Positions 53,601 through 60,298 of a stretch of 64,000 nucleotides of DNA are shown piece after piece. The translations under genes and the position numbers were made by a program. The DNA is taken from NCBI RefSeq assembly GCF_010093065.1, contig NZ_CP048113.1:1922001-1986000 (forward strand). Direction: 5' to 3'. The notes beneath the pieces are model-generated. The model did no database searches. It saw nothing but the letters and a program-made list of their open reading frames with translations, and had not been told where the DNA came from. Each line of letters begins with the position of its first letter. Position 1 is the first letter of the stretch. The DNA is from Chitinophaga agri. Its GTDB lineage: Bacteria > Bacteroidota > Bacteroidia > Chitinophagales > Chitinophagaceae.

Positions 53601-53715
53601 TAACGCCATAAGAATCGAAAATGTAAGGCTTATCCTGTGCTCTCAACACAGACACGGATAAGGTACATAGGAAAAAAATTAATAAGGTCCTCGTCATCTG
53701 CGCCCGCGATTGCAA
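50584..53715 (-). CDS. Two-component sensor kinase with periplasmic propeller
   Basis: A signal peptide (LLIFFLCTLSVSVLRAQ) is followed by about 700 residues of Reg_prop beta-propeller blades (GLSQNSVYDILEDNQGFMWI-like units such as NIWIGGTDGIMIYN and NMWVGTDGDGIKKY). A Y_Y_Y domain (about 735-800, YKLDGADEDW, NLRPGTYTFNVRASN), one transmembrane span (LWFRFLLLLLLLGVAYYF), a HisKA_3 dimerisation box ISSDMHDDLGSGLSTIRLL, and a HATPase domain (DNGKGFDQEKV, NGLKNIQKRM) complete it. It lacks the fused receiver and AraC parts of hybrid PUL sensors, so it signals through the LuxR regulator downstream. The ligand is unknown. Confidence 0.93.
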   Translation of the reverse strand: MQSRAQMTRTLLIFFLCTLSVSVLRAQDKPYIFDSYGVNEGLSQNSVYDILEDNQGFMWIATHDGINRFDGYGFNEYRFNPSLQERAGQGKGNLVVRNNNGGRALINRFALKGYKGYSLYRNRRHQLMLTHNYGISVYDEYKNSFETVLEDTMYENNGERDNGNKFRILGEDSLTNSMWVWRPSKGIYILDDSTYAKKRVILYPKPMLQRGIAANAMYKDGNTIWMNFEPGELLAMNTKNLRLTTYCLPGITSHTVLKNLNSDSLIIACKGHLIIFNKKLNKYTDIPFDQRDPKDANFSPLCLELDQKGNIWIGGTDGIMIYNIRRNEIVTRIVSFNGSETRSWNVVTYLYRDAADNMWVGTDGDGIKKYSPNKKVFNLYSSPATTHNMVRAVYKHDDGKLYVGLLNDGLDIYEKGGKFLERIPGDNGKHIFPAKNLNAICREDFERLWFHFSDMHIGLFNVHTRKFEDLTKYVSALGLPPQEDMYPFLFKRTSGEVYFNYGRYLLQVMPGDRGGYKVAIVHEFPDEILTTYYEDLLGNKYVGTKVAAYVKRSGSANWEIITLPPGTIVKSISKRAGKELLLATSKGLFVLDDNNHRKKHYNSYDYPALINDYLYGVLLDEKDRIWVSHNKGLSQINPADDEITTYNYEDGLQSNEFNTGAFFKSVDGELFFGGIRGSNGFYPKDFKKNTSKPKVVIMRMEVLDKPYESDTALSLLRRIELPYNHNTIAIEFVPLEYTNPLKNKVQYKLDGADEDWVQAGAFRMARYTNLRPGTYTFNVRASNNDDILNSTPTTLEITIRIPFWQSLWFRFLLLLLLLGVAYYFSTLYLDYKIRHEKLKLEKEQAVDQERARISSDMHDDLGSGLSTIRLLSEIAKRKITDTSATKELERISEAAGELVDKMSEIIWAMNSSNDSLENLIAYMRSFAADFLEHAHITHQFYIPETIPNIKLSGGTRRNIYLAVKESLHNVVKHAQASEVVIQIEMHKNMTIMIKDNGKGFDQEKVRLFGNGLKNIQKRMQAVGGHADITSHHGTIVLLDIPLI

Positions 53716-53770
53716 TGCTATTTAGTAATAGAGGTTATAAAAATACTGAGTCCACATAACGCAGTGCTTG

Positions 53771-53801
53771 CAAATATATAAATCTGCGGCACACTTTCTA
53801 A
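53771..53801 (-). promoter_or_regulatory. Putative promoter of the sensor kinase gene
   Basis: TATATTTG on the minus strand (53778-53771) is a perfect -7 element; TTA, one mismatch from TTG, lies 20 bases upstream. The leader to the ATG at 53715 would be about 50 bases. Confidence 0.45.
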
Positions 53802-53853
53802 TGATTTTGTATTTTTCTTCCTGCAACCTAACCCATTCAAACCGGAAAACAAG

Positions 53854-54897
53854 ATGCATAATCAAAAAACAACAGCTACAGTGAAGGTTTTACCCAACAA
53901 AACACTTTTTTTTACCCTTACTTTTTTACTCGCCTCTTTTCAGGTCTTTGCCCAGCTCGGTTATCGCGTCCGGGTGGATAGTACGATACCGGTTAAAAGC
54001 ATCCGGGCATTAAGCATTATCAGTCAGGACGTGGCCTGGGCCGGAGGTACCGAGGGTAAGGTAGGTCGCATGGACAGCACAGGAAAATGGCACTGGAACA
54101 GCATTCCGGGCTACGATACCTGTGACTGGCGTTCACTGGTGGCATTTAATGATCAGCGTGCGCTGGTCTTGAATGCAGGCGAGCCAGCACACATCCTGCT
54201 CACGGAAAACGGCGGTGAATCGTGGAAAGAAGTCTACACTAATACAACTAAAGGTATCTTCTTTGACGGAATGGCGTTTAAAAATGCGGCTGAAGGAATG
54301 GCCATAGGCGACCCGGTAGATGGGAAGTTCACCATCATTCGCACAAAAGACAGCGGTAAGACATGGCAGGCAGATCCGGCATCAACATCACCCGCTGCGA
54401 AAGAAGGCGAAGCCATCTTTGCAGCCAGCAATACCAGTTTACGTATACTTCCTGATGGACAGGCCTGTTTTGTTACAGGAGGAAAACACAGTCGCTTCAT
54501 CAAAGGATGGGATGAATGGAAAGCTGTTAACTGGGACTTCACACAGGGCGAACCGGGTAAAGGTGCATTCTCTGTAGCCTTTGCAGATGCAGTACATGGC
54601 GTTGCCGTGGGAGGAGATTACACGAAAGATACTGTTACAACAAATAACTGCCTGATCACAAAAGATGGTGGAAAGAGCTGGCGAAAGGCCGTTCGGCCAC
54701 CCGCAGGATACCGTTCATGTGTGCAACATATTCAGGGTGATACCTATATTGCTACCGGCACTTCCGGTACAGACATTTCCAATGATGGCGGGCTGACATG
54801 GAGCAGGATGATCCATGCGAAGTTTCATGTACTGGCGAGTTACCGGACATTTATCTGGCTGGCCGGTAGCAGGAAAATAGGCATGATGCGCATGTGA
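53854..54897 (+). CDS. Ycf48/BNR-type seven-bladed propeller protein
   Basis: A signal peptide (FFTLTFLLASFQVFAQ, about 20-35) is followed by about 310 residues with Ycf48-like repeats: ISQDVAWAGGTEGKVGRMDS, LLTENGGESWKEVY, TKDSGKTWQAD, ITKDGGKSWRKA and ISNDGGLTWSRM, in which the Asp-box-like GGxSW motif recurs. Such proteins are common in Bacteroidota and are often annotated as oxidoreductases without evidence. It is probably periplasmic. Monocistronic, read away from the sensor kinase gene. Confidence 0.82.
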   Translation: MHNQKTTATVKVLPNKTLFFTLTFLLASFQVFAQLGYRVRVDSTIPVKSIRALSIISQDVAWAGGTEGKVGRMDSTGKWHWNSIPGYDTCDWRSLVAFNDQRALVLNAGEPAHILLTENGGESWKEVYTNTTKGIFFDGMAFKNAAEGMAIGDPVDGKFTIIRTKDSGKTWQADPASTSPAAKEGEAIFAASNTSLRILPDGQACFVTGGKHSRFIKGWDEWKAVNWDFTQGEPGKGAFSVAFADAVHGVAVGGDYTKDTVTTNNCLITKDGGKSWRKAVRPPAGYRSCVQHIQGDTYIATGTSGTDISNDGGLTWSRMIHAKFHVLASYRTFIWLAGSRKIGMMRM

Positions 54898-54914
54898 CAG
54901 CAGTATAATAAAAA

Positions 54915-54937
54915 GGGGGTACTGGAAAAGCACCCCC
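54915..54937. terminator. Hairpin after the propeller gene
   Basis: GGGGGT pairs with ACCCCC around an eleven-base loop, 17 bases past the stop. On the plus strand A residues rather than T follow; the T-run is on the minus strand, so its direction of action is doubtful. Confidence 0.4.
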
Positions 54938-55137
54938 GGAAAAAAATAGGTTAAAGCAAAAAGTACATTTAAACTCAAGATAGTTTATACACGAATATGT
55001 TACATTGGTATTTTAGCGAATGTGTTATTTTTACCAGTAAACGACTGGTTAACAGCCCCCACCGCTAAACCATGTTAAAACAATATTTTTTGCCTAATTT
55101 GGGTGGTGACAGGGAAAGGGAAACTTAAAAGCGATCT

Positions 55138-57531
55138 ATGCAAGTAACAACCTCATCGGGGAAATATTCGGCGAAACATTACCCGGATACTATTAAAGAC
55201 TGGAAAAAGGAAGGTAACTACTTCTATTTTTATACAACAGAAACCATCCTGGAAGTCAGGATCATCTCAGACAAGATCATTCGTTTCAGATATGCTGCAG
55301 ACGGTAACTTCCAAAGGGACTTCTCGTATGCAGTGAGCGACCGGCTGGAAGAATCGCCGGTGAATTTCGGTCTGCATGAATTTGAAGAAAACTTCGAAAT
55401 ATATACAGAGGCCCTGCGCATTTACATCTCCAGAGATGATATGCGACTGACGATCACTGACCTGGAAGGATGTATCATCAACCAGGACGAACTGGGCTTC
55501 CACTGGCAATATTATTTGCAGAAAGGCGGTAAGATCGTTTATTGCAGCAAGCAGATACAGGAAGATGAGTACTTCTTTGGTATGGGAGATAAGCCCACAG
55601 ATCTGAACCTGTATGGCAAGCGTATGGAGAACTTCGGCACGGACGCTTATGGTTTCCAGAAAGACACAGATCCGCTGTACCGTAATATTCCTTTCTACTA
55701 TGGGTTACACCGTGGCAAGGCGTATGGTATCTTCTTCGATAATACTTTCCGCACTATTTTCGATTTCGGTAAAGAAAGAGAAAATGTATCCAGCTTCTGG
55801 GCGAGAGGCGGAGAAATGAATTACTATTTCATCTACGGACCAGAGCTGCTGAAAGTAGCAGAAGGTTATACCAGCATTACCGGTACAGCTGAGCTGCCAC
55901 CTTTGTGGGCATTGGGCTATCAGCAATGCCGCTGGAGCTATTATCCGGATAAAAGGGTGAAAGAGATCGCCGCTGAATTCCGCAAACGTGAGATACCGTG
56001 TGACGTGATCCATCTGGATATTGACTATATGGAAGGCTTCCGCTGTTTCACCTGGAGCAAGGAAGGTTTCCCGGAACCAGCAGGACTGATCAGGGAACTA
56101 TCAGATCAGGGCTTCAAAGTAGTAGTCATCATTGATCCGGGCATCAAGGTGGATCCGGATTACAGCATATACAAGCAGGGCATGCAGCATAACTACTTCT
56201 GTAAACGCCAGGACGGCGCGTTGATGGAAGGAGATGTATGGCCGGGTAAATGCGTATTCCCTGATTATACCAATCCGGAAGTGCGTAAATGGTGGGCCGG
56301 ACTGTTCAAGGAACTGGTAGATGTGGGTGTCAGAGGTGTATGGAATGATATGAACGAACCCGCAGTGTTTGAAATGGGAACGTTCCCTGAGGATGTACGT
56401 CATGACTATGACGGAGAAGCAGTGAGCCACCGTAAGGCACATAATGTGTACGGACACCTGATGAGTAAAGCGACCGCAGCAGGTATGAAAAAGTACCTGA
56501 TGCCGAACAGACCGTTCGTTATCTCACGCTCCTGTTATGCCGGCGCACAGCGATGGACATCTTTCTGGACAGGCGATAACGTATCCAGCTGGGATCATCT
56601 GTGGCTGGCATCTGTACAGTCTCAGCGTATGTCAGTATCAGGCATTTCCTTCGTAGGCAGCGATATTGGCGGCTTTATAGGTGAGCCGAGCGGCGAACTC
56701 TACGTACGCTGGATACAGCTGGCGGTGTTCCATCCGCTGATGCGTACACACTCGGCCAGTAATGAAACCGGATTTAACCAGGAACCATGGAGTTTCGGAG
56801 CAGAATACGAAACAGTGGCAAAGAAGTTCATACAGCTGCGATATACCTTGCTGCCTTACCTATATACCACTTTCTGGCAATACTCCCGATATGGTACCCC
56901 AATGTTGCGTCCGCTGGCATTCGTTGCACAGCATGATAAGCAGACTTACGACCGTACCCATGAATTTATGCTGGGAGACTCATTACTGGTCAGTCATGTG
57001 TCAGAGCCAGATATGAAAGAGAAGGAAGTATACCTGCCGGAAGGACAATGGTATTATTACTGGAACGACCAGTTATATACCGGCGGACAGATCATTAAAG
57101 TAGCTACTCCACTGGATGAAATGCCGTTATTCGTGAAAGCGGGGGCCGTAATTCCGAACTATCCGAAGATCCAGCATGTAGAACAACGCGACACAGAAGA
57201 GATGATCCTGCAGGTTTATTATTCAACAACCGAAACAGGCAGTTTCCTGTATGAAGATGCCGGCGATCATTATGGCTATAAAAATGGTCAGTATAATGAC
57301 ATTCGTTTCAAGCAGACATCAGATAAAAATCATTTTGCGCTGAGAAAAAAATATTTCGGTCAGTATAATGCAGCATACAGAAAACATAACATTACAGTAC
57401 ATGGTTTACCGTTCAAAGCGAAGGAATACATACTGGATGGAAAGGCTGTAAGCCTTACTCCTGCTAACTTTGCGGAGAATACAGTTAATATTGTTGTAGA
57501 CAGGAAATTTGAAAATTTGATTATCCGATAG
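55138..57531 (+). CDS. Alpha-glucosidase, glycoside hydrolase family 31
   Basis: Retaining alpha-glucosidase-type enzyme. An N-terminal beta-sandwich (about 1-240) precedes the catalytic barrel with the nucleophile in WNDMNEPAVF (about residue 405) and the acid/base region WTGDN (about 480). The family motifs DVIHLDIDYMEGFRCFTW (quoted in part) and GSDIGGF are also present, and C-terminal beta domains close the protein at 797 residues. No signal peptide is visible, so it is probably cytoplasmic. Monocistronic with its own terminator. It may take part in glycogen or maltodextrin turnover together with glgB, 3 kb away on the other strand, but that link is inference. Confidence 0.95.
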   Translation: MQVTTSSGKYSAKHYPDTIKDWKKEGNYFYFYTTETILEVRIISDKIIRFRYAADGNFQRDFSYAVSDRLEESPVNFGLHEFEENFEIYTEALRIYISRDDMRLTITDLEGCIINQDELGFHWQYYLQKGGKIVYCSKQIQEDEYFFGMGDKPTDLNLYGKRMENFGTDAYGFQKDTDPLYRNIPFYYGLHRGKAYGIFFDNTFRTIFDFGKERENVSSFWARGGEMNYYFIYGPELLKVAEGYTSITGTAELPPLWALGYQQCRWSYYPDKRVKEIAAEFRKREIPCDVIHLDIDYMEGFRCFTWSKEGFPEPAGLIRELSDQGFKVVVIIDPGIKVDPDYSIYKQGMQHNYFCKRQDGALMEGDVWPGKCVFPDYTNPEVRKWWAGLFKELVDVGVRGVWNDMNEPAVFEMGTFPEDVRHDYDGEAVSHRKAHNVYGHLMSKATAAGMKKYLMPNRPFVISRSCYAGAQRWTSFWTGDNVSSWDHLWLASVQSQRMSVSGISFVGSDIGGFIGEPSGELYVRWIQLAVFHPLMRTHSASNETGFNQEPWSFGAEYETVAKKFIQLRYTLLPYLYTTFWQYSRYGTPMLRPLAFVAQHDKQTYDRTHEFMLGDSLLVSHVSEPDMKEKEVYLPEGQWYYYWNDQLYTGGQIIKVATPLDEMPLFVKAGAVIPNYPKIQHVEQRDTEEMILQVYYSTTETGSFLYEDAGDHYGYKNGQYNDIRFKQTSDKNHFALRKKYFGQYNAAYRKHNITVHGLPFKAKEYILDGKAVSLTPANFAENTVNIVVDRKFENLIIR

Positions 57532-57559
57532 TGCAGCAGTAGTATGTGTTACTGATTAT

Positions 57560-57591
57560 AAAACCCAAATTCTTCACAGAATTTGGGTTTT
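57560..57591 (+). terminator. Terminator of the GH31 gene
   Basis: AAAACCCAAATTCT pairs perfectly with AGAATTTGGGTTTT around a four-base loop and runs into TGTAGTTTTA. It starts 28 bases past the stop codon. Confidence 0.85.
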
Positions 57592-57612
57592 GTAGTTTTA
57601 AACCCTTACAAA

Positions 57613-57650
57613 AAAAAAGGGCACTGTAGATTGAGATCTTAGTGCCTTTT
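57613..57650 (+). terminator. Second hairpin downstream of GH31
   Basis: AAAAGGGCACT pairs with AGTGCCTTTT (one bulge) around a loop of about 15 bases. A tandem terminator is the likely role. Confidence 0.5.
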
Positions 57651-57651
57651 C

Positions 57652-58072
57652 ATAACCTATGCCAACTTTAGAGTTATCCAAAATTAACATGTTATAACTT
57701 ACACACAAAGCATACAAACGTCGTATAGCCAAAATGAACAAAATGAACAGAATCTAAGCTGGTGAACGGCTCAGCTTTATGTTAATGCGAAGTTACCAAG
57801 TGTTCACTACTTGCTCCAATATGCCGTTTCTTAACATTTCATTCACTTTCTATATTATTTAATTTCGGTTGTCGTTCTCACGCAACAGTTTGTTAACTCT
57901 ACTCCACGTTATCACTAAAAATGTGAGAAATTTAAACGTGTAAAGTTGTTATACAATAGGTTAGACAACGTATATTCCATACGCGGCATAATAGTTGTGC
58001 CTACTTTCACGAATTCAATGCTGTTTCCTACGTTAGATGGAACCCATTTTTTAACCTTTCAAATTCATTCTT
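57652..58072. other. Long AT-rich leader region, no gene seen
   Basis: The 421 bases before the KGG gene hold no convincing reading frame. An inverted pair GTTGT/ACAAC spans about 57946-57970, and TAGTTGTG at about 57991 is one mismatch from the -7 consensus. A stress-regulated promoter with a leader of up to 80 bases is plausible. I see nothing that identifies a known riboswitch. Confidence 0.35.
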
Positions 58073-58459
58073 ATGGCTGCAGAACAAAGCAATCACTTTA
58101 CAGAGCAGGACAAACTGGAAAGGGAAAACCTCAATCAAGACCGTGAATCAAGAGAATCATCAGCAGACAAACAATCAACTCCCTCAGAAGACAAAGAGAA
58201 AACTACAAGCCGCAAAGATAAACGTGGTTTCGCATCCATGGATGCAGCTATGCAACGCGCTATAGCCAGTAAAGGCGGCCGCGCTGCGCATGCACAGGGT
58301 GTTGCTCACGAGTTTAATTCTGCCGAAGCCCGGGAAGCCGGACGTAAAGGCGGAGTTGCTGTCAGCAGAAACAGACAGCATATGGCTGAAATAGGTAAAA
58401 AAGGCGGTGAGGCTGCTCATAGAAAAAGACAAAAAGATAACACAAACTCTTCGGTGTAA
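58073..58459 (+). CDS. KGG-repeat stress-induced protein
   Basis: A 128-residue, highly charged and probably disordered protein. The C-terminal half carries KGG repeats of the general-stress family seen in Bacillus GsiB and fungal Con-10: AIASKGGRAAHAQG, EAGRKGGVAVSRNR and EIGKKGGEAAHRKRQ. The N-terminal 55 residues are rich in Glu, Ser, Asp and Gln, without a signal peptide. The role of such proteins in desiccation or stationary-phase tolerance is known only by association. It is preceded by a long gene-free leader and followed by a very strong terminator. Confidence 0.88.
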   Translation: MAAEQSNHFTEQDKLERENLNQDRESRESSADKQSTPSEDKEKTTSRKDKRGFASMDAAMQRAIASKGGRAAHAQGVAHEFNSAEAREAGRKGGVAVSRNRQHMAEIGKKGGEAAHRKRQKDNTNSSV

Positions 58460-58488
58460 TACAAACACCTCCTCTCTTTCCACTATCA

Positions 58489-58532
58489 GGAACGCCCGGT
58501 AAGTATAAATGCTTACCGGGCGTTCCTTTTTT
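58489..58532 (+). terminator. Terminator of the KGG gene
   Basis: AGGAACGCCCGGTAAG pairs perfectly with CTTACCGGGCGTTCCT over 16 bp around a short loop, followed by TTTTT. One of the strongest terminators in the window. Confidence 0.92.
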
Positions 58533-58573
58533 ATATTTTTGTGTAGTATATTAATTGTTAAAACAACTTTCCT

Positions 58574-59242
58574 TTGCAAACACTTACTACCAACTCCCGG
58601 CGCCTATCTGCGTTCTTACTGCCCTACTGCATCCTACTCATATTGGTACTACTGATGAAAATACTTTTCTCAAAAGAAGAGATCTATTTTTTCATCAACG
58701 GACTACACTTCTCAATGGGTGATGTATTCTTTCCCTATGCCACAGAATTAGGTAGTAGTGTGACGGCCGTAGTCGTCTGCCTCTTACTGCTCTTCGTCAG
58801 CTATCGTAGCAGTCTGCTAATGGCTTCCAGTCTCATTGTGACCACTATCGTCAACGTGTCTCTCAAGAATCTTTTTAACGCGCCAAGACCGAGCGTTTAC
58901 TTCGCCAATCATACACGGCCAATCTATTACGTGCCGGATGTGGAAGTGCTGTCAAACAATTTCAGCTTCCCCTCTGGTCATACAGTATGTGCATTTACCA
59001 TCGCACTTGTCCTGACGTACATCACACCGAATAAAAAGATGGGCATTCTTTATCTGTTGTATGCCTTATCGGTGGCTTATTCCCGCATGTATATGAGTCA
59101 GCATTTCCTGGAAGATGTTACCGCAGGTTCTATTGTTGCCACAGTTATTACTTTCAGTTGGCTGACCTGGTTTGACAGAACACCATTTCTTCAGCAACCC
59201 GGCTGGAACATGTCCCTCAGCCGCAAGAAAAATGCTGCATAA
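58574..59242 (+). CDS. PAP2-family membrane phosphatase
   Basis: Inner-membrane phosphatidic-acid-phosphatase type 2 protein with about six spans. The three catalytic motifs are present in order: KNLFNAPRPS (about 98-107), SFPSGHTVCAF (about 137-147) and SRMYMSQHFLEDVTAG (about 174-189), with the nucleophilic and general-base histidines. Likely substrates are undecaprenyl pyrophosphate or lipid phosphates. Translation appears to start at a TTG (58574), since the first in-frame ATG would remove the first span. Monocistronic. Confidence 0.9.
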   Translation: MQTLTTNSRRLSAFLLPYCILLILVLLMKILFSKEEIYFFINGLHFSMGDVFFPYATELGSSVTAVVVCLLLLFVSYRSSLLMASSLIVTTIVNVSLKNLFNAPRPSVYFANHTRPIYYVPDVEVLSNNFSFPSGHTVCAFTIALVLTYITPNKKMGILYLLYALSVAYSRMYMSQHFLEDVTAGSIVATVITFSWLTWFDRTPFLQQPGWNMSLSRKKNAA

Positions 59243-59249
59243 AATAAAA

Positions 59250-59276
59250 GCTCCCTGGCCATAATGACCAGGGAGC
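59250..59276. terminator. Hairpin downstream of PAP2
   Basis: GCTCCCTGG and CCAGGGAGC pair perfectly, extended by one more pair, eight bases after the PAP2 stop. The better T-run is on the minus strand (TTTTATTTT), so it may also end the minus-strand transcript from the YwqK-like gene. Confidence 0.7.
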
Positions 59277-59344
59277 AAAAGTATTTCTCCTCAGATGATT
59301 GGTTCTTTGCTTTAAAAATGTTTTGATTCGCTGCTCTTCTCTTC

Positions 59345-59459
59345 TTACTGAGACCTTTATATCTGCTACAGTCCCTTATACTTCTTAGTGCCCTTTGCTT
59401 CTAACTGAGACCTTTTTCTTACATGACCGGATAATTATCCTTTAGTGCCTTTTTTCTTC
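59345..59459. repeat. 57-bp tandem duplication covering the 3' end of the YwqK-like gene
   Basis: Two consecutive units (59345-59401 and 59402-59459) align with nearly no gaps and share CTGAGACCTTT, TTAGTGCC and CTTC at the same offsets. The right-hand unit contains the last codons (KKGTKG) and stop of the YwqK-like gene. The left-hand unit is a decayed copy in its 3' untranslated region. Confidence 0.65.
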
Positions 59460-60049
59460 TGATGCTGGTGAGGTAGAGCAGGCGGCGGTGGTGGTGTGGC
59501 AGGCTTCTGTGTAGCTGCCGGTTTCGCGGGTGCTCGTGTAAATTCTTCCTCTGTCACTGGTTCTCCACGTCGGTAGTATTCTTTTATCATCTTACCTTCT
59601 TCGTCATATACTTTCCACAGACCGTGACGCTGGGAACTACCATCTCTTTTCACTTCTTCAAATCTTTCATCCCCGCTGATAGGATCCACAATTCTGAAAT
59701 AGTCTACCTCTCCGTTGATATCCATCGCAACAAAAGAACCTTCTGCACTGATCTTACCATTAGGATAGAAATAACGGCTATAGCCATTCAGCTGTCCGTG
59801 TTTGTAGGTTTCTTCAGCGATCAGTGATCCGGATAAGGCATATTTTTTCCATATACCTTCTTTCAGGTTATCGACATAATTACCTTCCCAGGTATACCCG
59901 GGTTCTCCGCGGACCTCAGGCATCTCTTCCTGCCAGTCCCCCTGTTTACGCTGCTGCTCATCCACTTTGTTGACACGCACTTTCGGCATCTGTGCGAAAG
60001 CGGCCAGCACCATGAATTGCAACATTAAAAATACACTCAGTTTTCTCAT
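59435..60049 (-). CDS. YwqK-like MORN-repeat secreted protein
   Basis: A signal peptide (MRKLSVFLMLQFMVLAAFAQ) precedes MORN/YwqK-type repeats (YTWEGNYVDNLKEGIWKKY, EETYKHGQLNGYSRYFYPNG, DGSSQRHGLWKVYDEEGKM). A Pro/Ala-rich tail ends in a basic QHQKKKGTKG. Pipelines may call it an antitoxin after YwqK; no toxin gene is adjacent and a periplasmic or surface location makes that unlikely. I choose the ATG at 60049; an upstream in-frame ATG at 60067 would add six residues before the signal peptide. Confidence 0.85.
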   Translation of the reverse strand: MRKLSVFLMLQFMVLAAFAQMPKVRVNKVDEQQRKQGDWQEEMPEVRGEPGYTWEGNYVDNLKEGIWKKYALSGSLIAEETYKHGQLNGYSRYFYPNGKISAEGSFVAMDINGEVDYFRIVDPISGDERFEEVKRDGSSQRHGLWKVYDEEGKMIKEYYRRGEPVTEEEFTRAPAKPAATQKPATPPPPPALPHQHQKKKGTKG

Positions 60050-60076
60050 AGGATTAATTTGTAACAAAAGTAGGTA

Positions 60077-60110
60077 TAAAAAAAAACCGGCACAACAATG
60101 TTGCGCCGGC
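60077..60110 (-). terminator. Terminator upstream of the YwqK-like gene
   Basis: GCCGGCGCAAC pairs with GTTGTGCCGGT (one mismatch) and on the minus strand is followed by nine T residues. It lies 35 bases past the stop of the gene relic at 60145, the only coding sequence it could serve besides glgB. Confidence 0.85.
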
Positions 60111-60144
60111 AGTATATAGTCATCTTTTGCTTATACCTGTTTGC

Positions 60145-60264
60145 CTATTTATGTAGCTTGATCTCCTGTACTTTCGTATTATCACCTCTCTCCACCTTCA
60201 CGCCCGTAATGGTCGTGTCTTTGTAACCATTGGAAGCATTCACAGTAGTAAAATCTACTATATA
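60145..60264 (-). pseudogene. C-terminal relic of a carboxypeptidase-regulatory-domain protein
   Basis: A 39-codon minus-strand frame ends in TAG at 60147-60145 and reads VDFTTVNASNGYKDTTIT, then VKVERGDNTKVQEIKLHK. This is the sort of beta-strand pattern that closes carboxypeptidase-regulatory-like domains. The frame is blocked upstream by two TGA codons and has no start. Its terminator (60077-60110) is intact. The 5' part of the gene appears to have been lost when glgB came to its present position, 34 bases away. Confidence 0.5.
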
Positions 60265-60298
60265 TCATCAATGCACGTATTATTAACCACTTACATTC

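Noticed and set aside
59435..60049. YwqK-like protein as an antitoxin
   Set aside because: It carries a signal peptide, and no toxin gene is adjacent, so a toxin-antitoxin role has no support here.
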